A stretch of DNA of 64,000 nucleotides. Origin: Streptomyces sp. NBC_00425 (GTDB lineage: Bacteria > Actinomycetota > Actinomycetes > Streptomycetales > Streptomycetaceae). A program made the translations under genes and the position numbers. Positions within the stretch are counted from its first letter, which is position 1; every line of letters starts with the position of its first letter. Shown piece after piece: positions 21,062 to 28,921 of this stretch. The notes beneath the pieces are model-generated. The model was not told the origin of the DNA. It saw only the letters and a program-made list of their open reading frames with translations, and made no database searches. The DNA is taken from contig NZ_CP107928.1 in the NCBI RefSeq assembly GCF_036030735.1, positions 2,170,001 to 2,234,000 of the forward strand, given 5' to 3'.

Positions 21062-21408
21062 ATGGACCTTCGGAGACTCAGCTACTTCGTGGTTCCGGCA
21101 GAAGAACTCAACTATCGACGCGCTGGGGCGACAATCGACCCGTCGTGGTGGCATCTGAGACCGATCCGGAGCACCTGCTCGCCGCCGTCGCAGCCGACGT
21201 AGGCGTGTGCGTACTCGACGCCGAGCGACCCAGCAGACTGCGTCCTCGCGGGGTCGCGATTCGGCGGTTCACGCGACCGTCGCTGACAGCCGATTTCGGC
21301 CTCGCCTGGAGCGCCGGCAGACGATCTGGACTACTCGACGCCTTCATTCGGCACTGTGCTCCCGTCAGCGACGCGTATCGCAGGTCGTCCTCGGCCGAGC
21401 ATCAATAA
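21062..21408 (+). pseudogene. LysR-family regulator with large internal deletion
   Basis: It begins MDLRRLSYFVVPAEELNYRR, nearly identical to the first 20 residues of the intact LysR at 49398-50303. It then jumps, in another frame, to the C-terminal part (DPEHLLAAVAADVGVCVLD ... RLRPRGVAIRRF), matching the last 80 residues of the same protein. Roughly 200 residues, including most of the HTH and the effector pocket, are gone. It was the divergent regulator of the ThDP-enzyme operon. Confidence 0.9.
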
Positions 21409-21502
21409 GCGCTCCTTCTCGGCTTGTCGCATCGTCCTATTGGACGAGACCCACGAATGCGGCGTTACCTGACTGTCATCAGCCGCGACGGAAAGGCTCA
21501 AC

Positions 21503-22486
21503 ATGCGAACGCTGGTCATGGGAGGCACTCGCTTCCTCGGGGTCGAGCTCGTCAACGAGCTGCTGAGGGCCGGCCACGACGTCGTCGCGTTCCACCGCGG
21601 TAATCGGCAGCCGGAGTGGAACGCTCCCGTCGAGCAGATCATCGGCGATCGGAACGTGCAACAGGACCGCGCCCTACTCGCCGAGCTCGACATCGACGTC
21701 GCCGTCGACCTGTCGGCTTACACCGCCGACCAGACCCGGTCGATGCTCGAGACGTTGCCGAAGGTGCCTCACTACGTACACGTCTCGACCCTCAACGTCT
21801 ATCAGCCATCACCGATCCTGCCGTGGCCCGAGGACCTCCCCTACGGGCCGCATCCCCTGTGGGGCTCCTACGCCGTGGAGAAGATCGGCTGCGAGCTGGC
21901 GCTGCGAGAGCTTCGTCCCGCTCCGCTGAGCACCGTCTCGATCCGTTTCCCGCTGGTACTGGGACCCGGCAACTTCATTGCACGCGAAGAGTTCGTCCTC
22001 AACCGACTCCTCGACAATGAACTGATCCTGTTCCCTGGCGACGGTCAGGCAGTACACCAGTACGTCTGGCTCAAGCACGCGGCCACCGCGTTGGCCCGCG
22101 CCGCCGAGCTCGTCGCCGAAGGATTCCAGCCCTACAACGTCGCCTCTCGCCGCTGCAACACCTCGCTCGAGGGTTTTGTCGACGTCTGCGCAGAGGTCTC
22201 CGGCACCACTCCGCGCGTACGCACCGTGGGTGGCGGCGCCACCGGCGAGGACCTCCCCGTGTTCAACGGCGTGGACTGCGTGTTCCCTTTCAGCAACGAG
22301 AACACCATCGGTGACATCTCCGCCGCGGACGCTGCCGGCCTGATCGAGCCGTTCCTGCCACTTCACGACATGATCGACGCCGCGCTGCAGCACCTGCTCA
22401 ACGAACCCGGCCGTCGCACGTGGAGCCGGACCGAAGCAGAGCAGCGCGTCTTGGCGCGGCTGGCGGTCACCGAGGGTTCGCGATGA
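21503..22486 (+). CDS. NAD-dependent epimerase/dehydratase-like (extended SDR) protein
   Basis: A 327-residue extended short-chain dehydrogenase-type protein. The nucleotide-binding motif is GGTRFLG (residues 7-13; canonical GxxGxxG with the first Gly retained) and the YxxxK motif is YAVEK. It is first of a four-gene plus-strand operon joined by ATGA overlaps to a hydrolase, an aldehyde dehydrogenase and a ring-cleavage dioxygenase. Such proteins normally act on nucleotide sugars, but members in catabolic operons reduce or isomerise small carbonyl compounds. The substrate is not predictable. Confidence 0.82.
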   Translation: MRTLVMGGTRFLGVELVNELLRAGHDVVAFHRGNRQPEWNAPVEQIIGDRNVQQDRALLAELDIDVAVDLSAYTADQTRSMLETLPKVPHYVHVSTLNVYQPSPILPWPEDLPYGPHPLWGSYAVEKIGCELALRELRPAPLSTVSIRFPLVLGPGNFIAREEFVLNRLLDNELILFPGDGQAVHQYVWLKHAATALARAAELVAEGFQPYNVASRRCNTSLEGFVDVCAEVSGTTPRVRTVGGGATGEDLPVFNGVDCVFPFSNENTIGDISAADAAGLIEPFLPLHDMIDAALQHLLNEPGRRTWSRTEAEQRVLARLAVTEGSR

Positions 22487-23283
22487 GCGAAGCCATGGCT
22501 GACTCACTGCCGCAGAGCAGCGTCCTGGACGTCGGGGATGGGCCAGCAGTTCTTCTCCTGCACGGCACAGCCCCCGGCACGACCGCTGACGCCAACTTCA
22601 ACCGCACGATTCCGGCACTCGGCGGCCATCGCATTCTCGCGCCCGACCTCATCGGCTTCGGCGACAGCGCCAAGCCGGTTGAACTGACGTACGGCCCACG
22701 GCTGTGGACGCGGCAGGCCTGGCAGATCCTGGACGAACGAGAGCTCGACCAGGTGGTCGTCGTGGGCAACTCCATGGGTGCGCGTGTGGCATTGAGCATG
22801 GCGCTGGAACAGCCTGACCGTATCGCCGGGCTTGTCCTTCTCAGCACTCGGCTGCGCCCGTCGCAGTCGCACGCACAGCGCCTCCTTCGAGAGTACGTGC
22901 CCAGCCCAGAGGCGATGGAACAGCTGTTGCGCGAGTGCTTCGTGACCGATCAGGACATCGTCACGCCCGCGCTCGTCAGGCAACGGTACGAAGTCAGCGC
23001 CCGGCCTGGAGCGCACGAGGCGATGCAGAGCGTCTTTGCGGGACTCGCAGCCGCAGGGCCGGGCCACACCGACGAAGAGCTTGAGAGCATCTCTGTCCCC
23101 ACGCTCATTCTTCATGGTCGGGAAGACCGTGTGGTGCCTGCCGAGAACAGCGTTCTGCTTGCCCAGCACATGCCGCGCGCAGACCTGCATCTTCTGTCTC
23201 GGACCGGGCATTGGCTGCAGATCGAACGCGCTGGCCTCGTCAACGCCCTCATCAACCGGTTCCTCACCGAGTGCACCCGATGA
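22483..23283 (+). CDS. Alpha/beta hydrolase, probable meta-cleavage product C-C hydrolase
   Basis: A 266-residue alpha/beta hydrolase. The nucleophile elbow is GNSMGA (S97), the acid is in GREDRVV and the histidine in TGHW. The oxyanion region LHGTAPGTT and overall length fit the MhpC/BphD C-C bond hydrolases that act on ring-fission products. Its ATG overlaps the previous stop (ATGA). The extradiol dioxygenase two genes downstream would supply the substrate. Confidence 0.87.
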   Translation: MSEAMADSLPQSSVLDVGDGPAVLLLHGTAPGTTADANFNRTIPALGGHRILAPDLIGFGDSAKPVELTYGPRLWTRQAWQILDERELDQVVVVGNSMGARVALSMALEQPDRIAGLVLLSTRLRPSQSHAQRLLREYVPSPEAMEQLLRECFVTDQDIVTPALVRQRYEVSARPGAHEAMQSVFAGLAAAGPGHTDEELESISVPTLILHGREDRVVPAENSVLLAQHMPRADLHLLSRTGHWLQIERAGLVNALINRFLTECTR

Positions 23284-24689
23284 GCGCCTCGGTTCTCGCT
23301 CCCAAGGACGTCCTCGCCGCAGCCGCGGGTGCTGCGCGTCCCGTCGCCCGAGCCGCACGCACGATGCGCGCCGCGTGGCTCCGCGCCATCGCCGCCGCGC
23401 TCGACGCCCACTCAGGTGACCTCATCCCTGTGGCCATGCGCGAGACGCACCTGCCCGAGGGACGGCTCATTGGGGAGCTCGCCCGCACGACGTTCCAGCT
23501 CAGGCTCTTGGCCGACCGCCTGGCCGCCGGAGCCCTGAGCGACAATCAAGTCGATCATGCCGACCCTGACTGGCCCATCGGGCCCCGACCCGATCTGCGA
23601 CGAACGCACGTACCTCTCGGACCGGTTCTGGTCTTCGCTGCCAGCAACTTTCCCTTCGCCTTCAGCGTGGCCGGAGGAGACACCGCGAGTGCCCTCGCGG
23701 CGGGCTGCCCGGTCGTTCTCAAGGCACATCCGGGCCATCCGGACCTTTCCCGGGCCACCGCGGACCTCGTCCTCTCCGCACTGACCGACAGCGGAGCGCC
23801 GGACGGAACCTTCGGTCTGATCGAGGGTCACCAGGCAGGTGCCGAAGCCGTTGTCAGTCCGATCATCAAGGGCGTGGCCTTCACTGGCTCGACAGCCGGC
23901 GGACGAGCCTTGTTCGACCTTGCCATGGGACGACCAGAGCCGATCCCCTTCTACGGTGAGCTCGGGAGTACCAACCCGGTCGTCGTCACACCACGGGGCT
24001 GGGCGAACCGACCCGACGCGATCACGACAGGCTTCGCAGGGTCGGTGATGCTCGGAGCTGGGCAGTTCTGCACGAAGCCCGGCTTGATCTTCGTCCCTCA
24101 CGTCGATGAGTTCCTTACGCGTCTGCCGGACCTCGTCGCGGGGCCGCTGCTGAATGACCACATCGCGGCAGGATTCCTGCGCAGCGTCAAGGAGCTCGCT
24201 GCCCTGACTGAGACTGCTCGCGGAGCGGTCCTGGCCGACGAGGTGTCGCCAGTGCTGTTCAGAACCAGCACCTCCACCGTTCGAGAGCATCCCGAGATCC
24301 TCGACCTTGAAGCGTTCGGTCCAGCATCCGTCCTCATCGAGTACGAGGACCTGGCCGACGTCCTGAGCCTCGTCGACTTGTTCCCCGGTCAGCTCACTGC
24401 GACCGTCCAGGGCTCCGAGGACGCCGACCCAGGCGAGATCGAACTCGTGGCTCGGCTCGCAGAGCACGCCGGACGCGTTCTTTGGAACGACTGGCCAACC
24501 GGAGTCGCCGTCACTGACGCTCAGCAGCACGGCGGCCCCTACCCGGCCAGCACCGCGCCTCTCAGCACCTCCGTCGGCACTGCCTCTGTCGCCCGCTTCC
24601 TCCGACCCGTCGCCTTCCAAGATGTCCCTTCCGCCGCACTTCCCTCGGAGCTTCGCGATACCCCAAACCAGGAGAAGACGCCGTCATGA
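23280..24689 (+). CDS. NAD(P)-dependent aldehyde dehydrogenase (ketoglutarate-semialdehyde DH-like)
   Basis: A 469-residue aldehyde dehydrogenase. The catalytic Cys is in GQFCTKPG and the general base Glu in GELGSTNPV; FTGSTAGGRAL binds NAD(P). These motif variants are typical of the alpha-ketoglutaric semialdehyde dehydrogenase subgroup. It is coupled by ATGA to both neighbours. In context it probably oxidises a semialdehyde released after ring cleavage. Confidence 0.88.
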   Translation: MSASVLAPKDVLAAAAGAARPVARAARTMRAAWLRAIAAALDAHSGDLIPVAMRETHLPEGRLIGELARTTFQLRLLADRLAAGALSDNQVDHADPDWPIGPRPDLRRTHVPLGPVLVFAASNFPFAFSVAGGDTASALAAGCPVVLKAHPGHPDLSRATADLVLSALTDSGAPDGTFGLIEGHQAGAEAVVSPIIKGVAFTGSTAGGRALFDLAMGRPEPIPFYGELGSTNPVVVTPRGWANRPDAITTGFAGSVMLGAGQFCTKPGLIFVPHVDEFLTRLPDLVAGPLLNDHIAAGFLRSVKELAALTETARGAVLADEVSPVLFRTSTSTVREHPEILDLEAFGPASVLIEYEDLADVLSLVDLFPGQLTATVQGSEDADPGEIELVARLAEHAGRVLWNDWPTGVAVTDAQQHGGPYPASTAPLSTSVGTASVARFLRPVAFQDVPSAALPSELRDTPNQEKTPS

Positions 24690-25579
24690 ACATTGCAGGT
24701 CCCCAGATCGCCGCCGTAGCGCTCTCGCACAGCCCCCAGATGGCTCAGGACACCGAACACGTCCAGGGTGCCGAATTCCGGGCCGGATTCACCAAGCTGG
24801 CCAAAGCTGTCCAGACATACGACCCGACGTTGATCGTGTACTTCGGGCCCGATCACATGCGGGCGCTCGCAGGCATCGCCCCCTGCTTCACCGTCGTCGA
24901 GTCGGCTACCGGTTACGGAGACTGGGGAACTCCGCAGGAGGACTACGACGTTCCCCACGATCTCGCTCTCGCCATGGGTGAGTACCTTGCGGCCGCCGGT
25001 ATCGACATCGCCATGGCTCCAGACCTTCGACTGGACCACGGCTTCGGCCAGTCGACGTTCGATCTCTTCGGCTCGCTCTCAGCCGTACCCATGATCCCCA
25101 TCATCATCAACTGTGTGGACCGCCCGCTGTCGACAGCGAAGCGAACCGCAGCACTCGGAGCGGCGGTCGGCGCGTTCCTCCGAAGCCAGATCGCGGCCGA
25201 CGAGCGCGTCTTGGTCATCGGCTCAGGCGGGATCTCCCACGCTCCGCCCTCGTTGATCCCCGGAGCCCGCGACCTGACCGAGGCCGACCGCCAAAAGCTC
25301 ATCACCGACAACCTCGCAAAGGCAGCTGAGGCCATCAACCCCGCGTGGGACAAGAAGTTCCTGGCGCTGCTGGCCGGCGACCAGTGGGAAGAGCTGGCCG
25401 ACCTCACGGCCGACGACCTCGCTCCGGCCGGCACAGGTGGCGCAGAGGTCCGCACCTGGATCGCCTGCGCCTTCGCTGGGGCCGAGCCGCTCCCGACACT
25501 CGTGTACCAACCGGTGACCGAGTGGATCACCGGCATGGGGATTTCGGCGAGTACCACCTTGACCGGACTGGCACGTTGA
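24686..25579 (+). CDS. Class III extradiol ring-cleavage dioxygenase (LigB/MhpB superfamily)
   Basis: A 297-residue non-haem Fe(II) dioxygenase. Conserved histidines stand in ALSHSPQM, FGPDHMRA, DHGFGQS and GISHAPP, the pattern of MhpB-type enzymes, so metal binding and catalysis should be intact. It is clearly divergent from the second MhpB-like protein at 35393, which is close to canonical MhpB, so the two probably cleave different catechols or dihydroxy-heterocycles. It is the last gene of the plus-strand operon of cluster A. Confidence 0.9.
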   Translation: MNIAGPQIAAVALSHSPQMAQDTEHVQGAEFRAGFTKLAKAVQTYDPTLIVYFGPDHMRALAGIAPCFTVVESATGYGDWGTPQEDYDVPHDLALAMGEYLAAAGIDIAMAPDLRLDHGFGQSTFDLFGSLSAVPMIPIIINCVDRPLSTAKRTAALGAAVGAFLRSQIAADERVLVIGSGGISHAPPSLIPGARDLTEADRQKLITDNLAKAAEAINPAWDKKFLALLAGDQWEELADLTADDLAPAGTGGAEVRTWIACAFAGAEPLPTLVYQPVTEWITGMGISASTTLTGLAR

Positions 25580-25644
25580 CCACCGCGACATCGGCCTCGT
25601 CCGTCGACGGGGTCGGGAGAACCGGCCTATTTCTCGACGGACGA

Positions 25645-25930
25645 TCAGTGCCGACTGAACGCACCTAACTCGGCGGCATAGGTGATCTCTGCCCTGGCGT
25701 CTGAAAGTGACTTTCCGTTCTCGGCAGAGATCAACCATGCCAACGCCTCATGGCCGCGCAACATCAGCTCGAAGGTGCGGCGCAGGAAGTCGGACCGCTT
25801 ACGCGGAGCAAGGTGACGCCAGCCTTCGAGCGCAGCAGCAGCCGCATCGACAGCAGCCATGGCATGGGTCGCGTCGGCGGCATCGGAGACTCGGCGATGA
25901 CCTCTACGGTTGCCGGGTCATGGACGGCGA
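25645..25930 (-). pseudogene. N-terminal fragment of a succinate-semialdehyde-type aldehyde dehydrogenase
   Basis: Minus-strand frames read VHDPATVEVIAE and, after a frameshift, AAVDAAAAALEGWRHLAPRK ... LISAENGKSLSDARAEITYA, then a stop. This is the N-terminal 90 residues of an SSADH-type enzyme; the NAD-binding and catalytic parts are absent. It is a remnant next to the ring-cleavage operon and may once have belonged to the pathway. Confidence 0.8.
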
Positions 25931-26172
25931 CTTTCGCTGGTTCTCTGAAGAGGCCGTAAGCGCCAACGGGACCTACGCGGTCGCCCCGGCAGGTGGCTCA
26001 CGCACGCTGGTCACACACCATCCCGTGCCCCTCAGGGGTCGTGAACATCATGCCCACGACCACGTCAGGCGATGTGCTTTCCACGTGGCTCCGCGACCGA
26101 CGCATCCGAGCCATCTCGTTCATCAGGTCGACTGCCGTCGGGCAAAACCTCCTGTGAGAAGCTGCACGGGAC

Positions 26173-26943
26173 TCACGGTCGGGGCCACGTCTCCGGAAGG
26201 CTGTGCCCGCCATCGGCCACGAGAGCCGAGCCGGTGACGAACGACGCCGATTCGTGCGCCAGAAACATGACGCAAGCCGCGATCTCGTCCGGTGTGGCAC
26301 TGCGTCCGATCGGGCCCGCCGCGGCGGCCGCTGCCTCGAACTCCAACTGCGAGCCGGTCGCCACATAGCCGGGGGCCACGACGTTCACGGTGACGCCGCA
26401 CGACACCACCTCAAGGGCGAGCGCCCGGGACAGCCCCAGCAGCCCCGCCTTCGCGGCCGTGTACGTGGCCTGCCCCGGCATTGCGCTGACCGTGCCGGTG
26501 GTGGAGCCGACCGAGACGATACGGCCGTACCGGGCAGCCCGCATGATCGGTACCACGGCCCTACTCATCAGGAAAGCGCTGGTCAGGTTGCGGGACAGCG
26601 CCGTTTCCCAGTCGGCCAGAGACAGATCGGCGACGTCGTCGCCCGCGTCCCAGCCCGACGCCACGGACGTCATGCCGGCGTTGTTCACCAGCACGTCGAC
26701 GCGGCCCCAGCGGTCCATCGCGGCCTGCACCAGGGCATCCGAGGCCCCGTCGATGGTGAGATCGGCGATCACACCGACCGCGGCGGGCCCCAGCTCCGCC
26801 GCTCGCTGGTGCACCCGCTCGGACGTCGCGCCCAACACGACGCGCGCACCCTCGGCGACCAGCCCCCTGGCCACCGCAGCGCCGATTCCGTCAGGGGCAC
26901 CGGCTCCGGTCACGATGACTACTCGATCTGCGAAACGTGTCAT
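26173..26943 (-). CDS. Short-chain dehydrogenase/reductase
   Basis: A 256-residue classical SDR. The cofactor loop is TGAGAPDGIG, NNAG is present, the catalytic Ser lies in VGSTTG and the catalytic pair is YTAAK. The C-terminus DGGHSLPETWPRP is usual. It is oriented against the cluster A dioxygenase operon, with 240 bp of apparently non-coding DNA before it (25931-26172). It is probably a ketoreductase or diol dehydrogenase of the catabolic region. Confidence 0.9.
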   Translation of the reverse strand: MTRFADRVVIVTGAGAPDGIGAAVARGLVAEGARVVLGATSERVHQRAAELGPAAVGVIADLTIDGASDALVQAAMDRWGRVDVLVNNAGMTSVASGWDAGDDVADLSLADWETALSRNLTSAFLMSRAVVPIMRAARYGRIVSVGSTTGTVSAMPGQATYTAAKAGLLGLSRALALEVVSCGVTVNVVAPGYVATGSQLEFEAAAAAAGPIGRSATPDEIAACVMFLAHESASFVTGSALVADGGHSLPETWPRP

Positions 26944-27265
26944 GAAGGACAGCCCTTACGGATGAGGCCACTGTGCACTTACCAGTGGAAGTTCGGCGGA
27001 CGGTTCAGCTCGTCTTCGGTGACGAGCGCCGATAGTCGGGGATCTTGACACCGCTCGCTGCGCTTCATCCAGCATGTGGCGTACACAGCGTCACCCGGGC
27101 CGCTCAGAGCATCGTCGACACCGGCGCAGGGTTCCCGGTCGGCCCAGACGCCGACCCGACGCGCTTCTCGCGGACCGCGGCTACGACCACGACAAGTACC
27201 GGCGCCTGCTGTGGTTGAGCCGTTGAGTTGATCTAGCCGTAGTCCGGCCCTGTGCCGGTCGCGAT
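26944..27265. other. Gene-poor gap containing an IS5 remnant
   Basis: About 320 bp upstream of the SDR gene. A long minus-strand frame crosses it but has no recognisable domain and reads through the dienelactone hydrolase gene out of frame. The only identifiable content is the IS5 transposase fragment at 27139-27226. Confidence 0.6.
27139..27226 (+). pseudogene. C-terminal scrap of an IS5-family transposase
   Basis: The plus strand reads RPDALLADRGYDHDKYRRLL, a hallmark of IS5-group transposases around the second DDE aspartate, followed soon by a stop. Nothing else of the element remains, so it marks an old insertion between clusters A and B. Confidence 0.8.
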
Positions 27266-28021
27266 TCACAAGGTGCGGTTCAGTAGGGCGAGCAGCGCTG
27301 TCCAGTGGCGTTCCGCGGCCTCGGGGTTGTAGCCGTCGGTGTCGGCCTGGGTGTAGCCGTGGTGCGCGCCGGTATAGACCTCGGTGTGGTGGCGGACGCC
27401 TGCCGCCGTGAGCGCCTTGTCGAGGCGGTCGATCTGCTCGGTGGGCAGTGAGTGGTCCTGGTCCGCGTGGCCGAAGTACACCTCGGCGGTGATGCGGTCG
27501 GCCAGCAGGTGCGGGCTGTCGGGGGTGTCGGGTGCCAGGTTGCCGCCGTGGAAACCGGCAGCGGCGGCGATCTGCTGCGGGTAGGTGGCGGCAGTGCGCA
27601 GGGCCAGGCCGGCACCCATGCAGTAGCCGGTGGTGCCGGCGGGCCCGGCGGCGGCATGGGGGCAGTCGGTGAGCCAGCGCAGATAGGCAGCGGCGTCGTG
27701 CATCGCCAGTTCGGGGGTCAGCGCCTGCATGAGCGGTCGGACCTGCAGGAAGATCTCCGGGCGCTGGGAGAGGTCGATGAAGTCGGGCAACTCGAAGACG
27801 GGTGCTCGCCCGTGGCGGTAGAAGAGGTTGGGGACCAGGACGGTGTATCCGGCCCCTGCGAGGCGGTCGGCCATCCTTTTCAGGTGCGGGCGGATCCCGA
27901 AGGCGTCCATGTAGAACAGGACTGCGGGGTGGGGGAGGTTGTCGTCGGGGCGGGCCAGGTAGGCGTCGGCCGTGCCGTGCTGGGTGGGAATCTCGACGGT
28001 TGTCGCATGCACGGTGGTCAT
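27266..28021 (-). CDS. Dienelactone hydrolase family protein
   Basis: A 251-residue alpha/beta hydrolase of the dienelactone hydrolase family. The nucleophile is Cys in GYCMGAG (C134), the Asp is in GHADQDH and the His in GAHHGY. The enzyme normally opens carboxymethylene-butenolides in chlorocatechol-type ortho pathways. The ATG at 28021 has a GAGAG-type site. It is monocistronic between IS remnants. Its real substrate here could be another lactone or ester. Confidence 0.9.
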   Translation of the reverse strand: MTTVHATTVEIPTQHGTADAYLARPDDNLPHPAVLFYMDAFGIRPHLKRMADRLAGAGYTVLVPNLFYRHGRAPVFELPDFIDLSQRPEIFLQVRPLMQALTPELAMHDAAAYLRWLTDCPHAAAGPAGTTGYCMGAGLALRTAATYPQQIAAAAGFHGGNLAPDTPDSPHLLADRITAEVYFGHADQDHSLPTEQIDRLDKALTAAGVRHHTEVYTGAHHGYTQADTDGYNPEAAERHWTALLALLNRTL

Positions 28022-28190
28022 GGCTGCTTCTCTCTGTTTGTCGTGTGGTTCCGGCTTGTCGTGTGGTTCCTGCGTCGGGATGTCGGCACCTTTGGTGGGA
28101 CCGTGCCGGTCTTCGAGGTCGCTCCCGGGCGAGCGCACACAGGGTGATGCGGGGATCAGCGCGCGGCTTCGCGCAGGTAGCGGGACGTTC

Positions 28191-28233
28191 CAGAAGGCGG
28201 CACCACCGGTCTGGCCGGTGGCGCCGCCTTCTG
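28191..28233. terminator. Strong 19-bp stem-loop
   Basis: Arms 28191-28209 and 28215-28233 pair with one mismatch around TCTGG. It sits upstream of the dienelactone hydrolase gene, at the truncated edge of the IS30 remnant. It may be a terminator protecting the region or part of the old element's end. Confidence 0.55.
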
Positions 28234-28237
28234 TCCA

Positions 28238-28416
28238 CCTAAGGGGTTCCGGCCGTTGCGCCATCGCTTTCCCGCGCTTTCCCGTGTGGAGGTTGATGAC
28301 TTGGCCGCCTCCGCGTAACTCACGCCTTGCTGCACGAGCCGGAAGTATTCCTTCCGCTCACGGGTCAGCAGAGCTGCGCCATGGCTCCGCGCAGCTGAGG
28401 GTGAGTAGGCCGTCAT
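28238..28416 (-). pseudogene. N-terminal remnant of an IS30-family transposase
   Basis: The minus strand reads ALLTRERKEYFRLVQQGVSY, then AEAAKSS and KRWRNGRN, the helix-turn-helix start of IS30-type transposases. The catalytic domain is missing. Normal upstream spacing is lost. Confidence 0.75.
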
Positions 28417-28490
28417 TGGTGCCCACCGAAGTTCAGTGACCCCGGGCTAAATGCCTCCGGGTGTGAGGCAGACTCACGTTGCGATCGCCG

Positions 28491-28510
28491 GAAGGCTAGC
28501 ATGCCAGTAA
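28491..28510. promoter_or_regulatory. Shared GCTAG....CCAGT operator-like motif, copy 1
   Basis: GAAGGCTAGCATGCCAGT is identical over 18 bp to the site at 37256-37273 and similar to 32613-32632. It lies 20-40 bp before a small broken gene start (28530). The motif is a partial palindrome around GCATGC, as expected for a GntR/FadR-type operator. Confidence 0.65.
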
Positions 28511-28529
28511 GGCGATTTGGGGAGACGCG

Positions 28530-28670
28530 ATGACAGTCCGCACAGGTGCGCGGTACACCGAGAGCCCCCAGAAGAAGCCCCGCGAGGTGGGGTTGCAAGG
28601 TGGGCTCGTCGACGGCGCCACTCGGCGCCCCGCCCTCAAGCGGCCGATCGAGCGGATCGCGCGACTGTAG
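28530..28670 (+). pseudogene. Possible 5' stub of an HpaB-like flavin monooxygenase gene
   Basis: A 46-codon frame with a GGGGAGA ribosome site starts MTVRTGARYTES, which resembles the conserved N-terminus of 4-hydroxyphenylacetate 3-monooxygenase (HpaB) family proteins. The frame then loses similarity and stops. A regulatory motif shared with cluster B lies directly upstream, so this may be the truncated first gene of an aromatic oxygenase unit. The match is short and uncertain. Confidence 0.35.
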
Positions 28671-28697
28671 GACCTTCAGCGGAATGGGGCGCGGGCT

Positions 28698-28885
28698 TTG
28701 CGGTCAGCACGCTCGGCTGCGCGGGCGTGGTGCGCAAGGCCTGGGCCGGCCGCCGTCGGCCGGCCCAGTACGGTCACCTACTTCCGCAAGGTGTTCGTCC
28801 CGCTCACTCGGCTGCGCCGCGACTCGTGCCACTTCCGCGCTTTCGCCACCGTCTCAGGCGACGTGCCCGCCCCCTTCCTCAGCCG
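28698..28885 (+). pseudogene. Degenerate fragment of FO synthase (F420 biosynthesis, CofG part)
   Basis: The plus strand reads TVTYFRKVFVPLTRLRRDSC, then HFRAFAT and APFLS, matching the start of the CofG half of FO synthase, where the family has a CRDRCGYC radical-SAM motif. Here two of the three iron-sulfur cysteines are Arg. Neither end is present. It is a non-functional remnant; the organism's active copy must be elsewhere. Confidence 0.7.
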
Positions 28886-28921
28886 GCCGTGCGCCTGCAG
28901 GTGCTGGACCGGACCGTCACG

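Noticed and set aside
19412..21202. Plus-strand 596-codon frame
   Set aside because: It is antisense to the ThDP-enzyme gene. Only its last codons touch the LysR remnant, which is annotated separately.
26979..28238. Minus-strand 419-codon frame
   Set aside because: It runs out of frame through the dienelactone hydrolase gene and an IS5 remnant, with no domain of its own.
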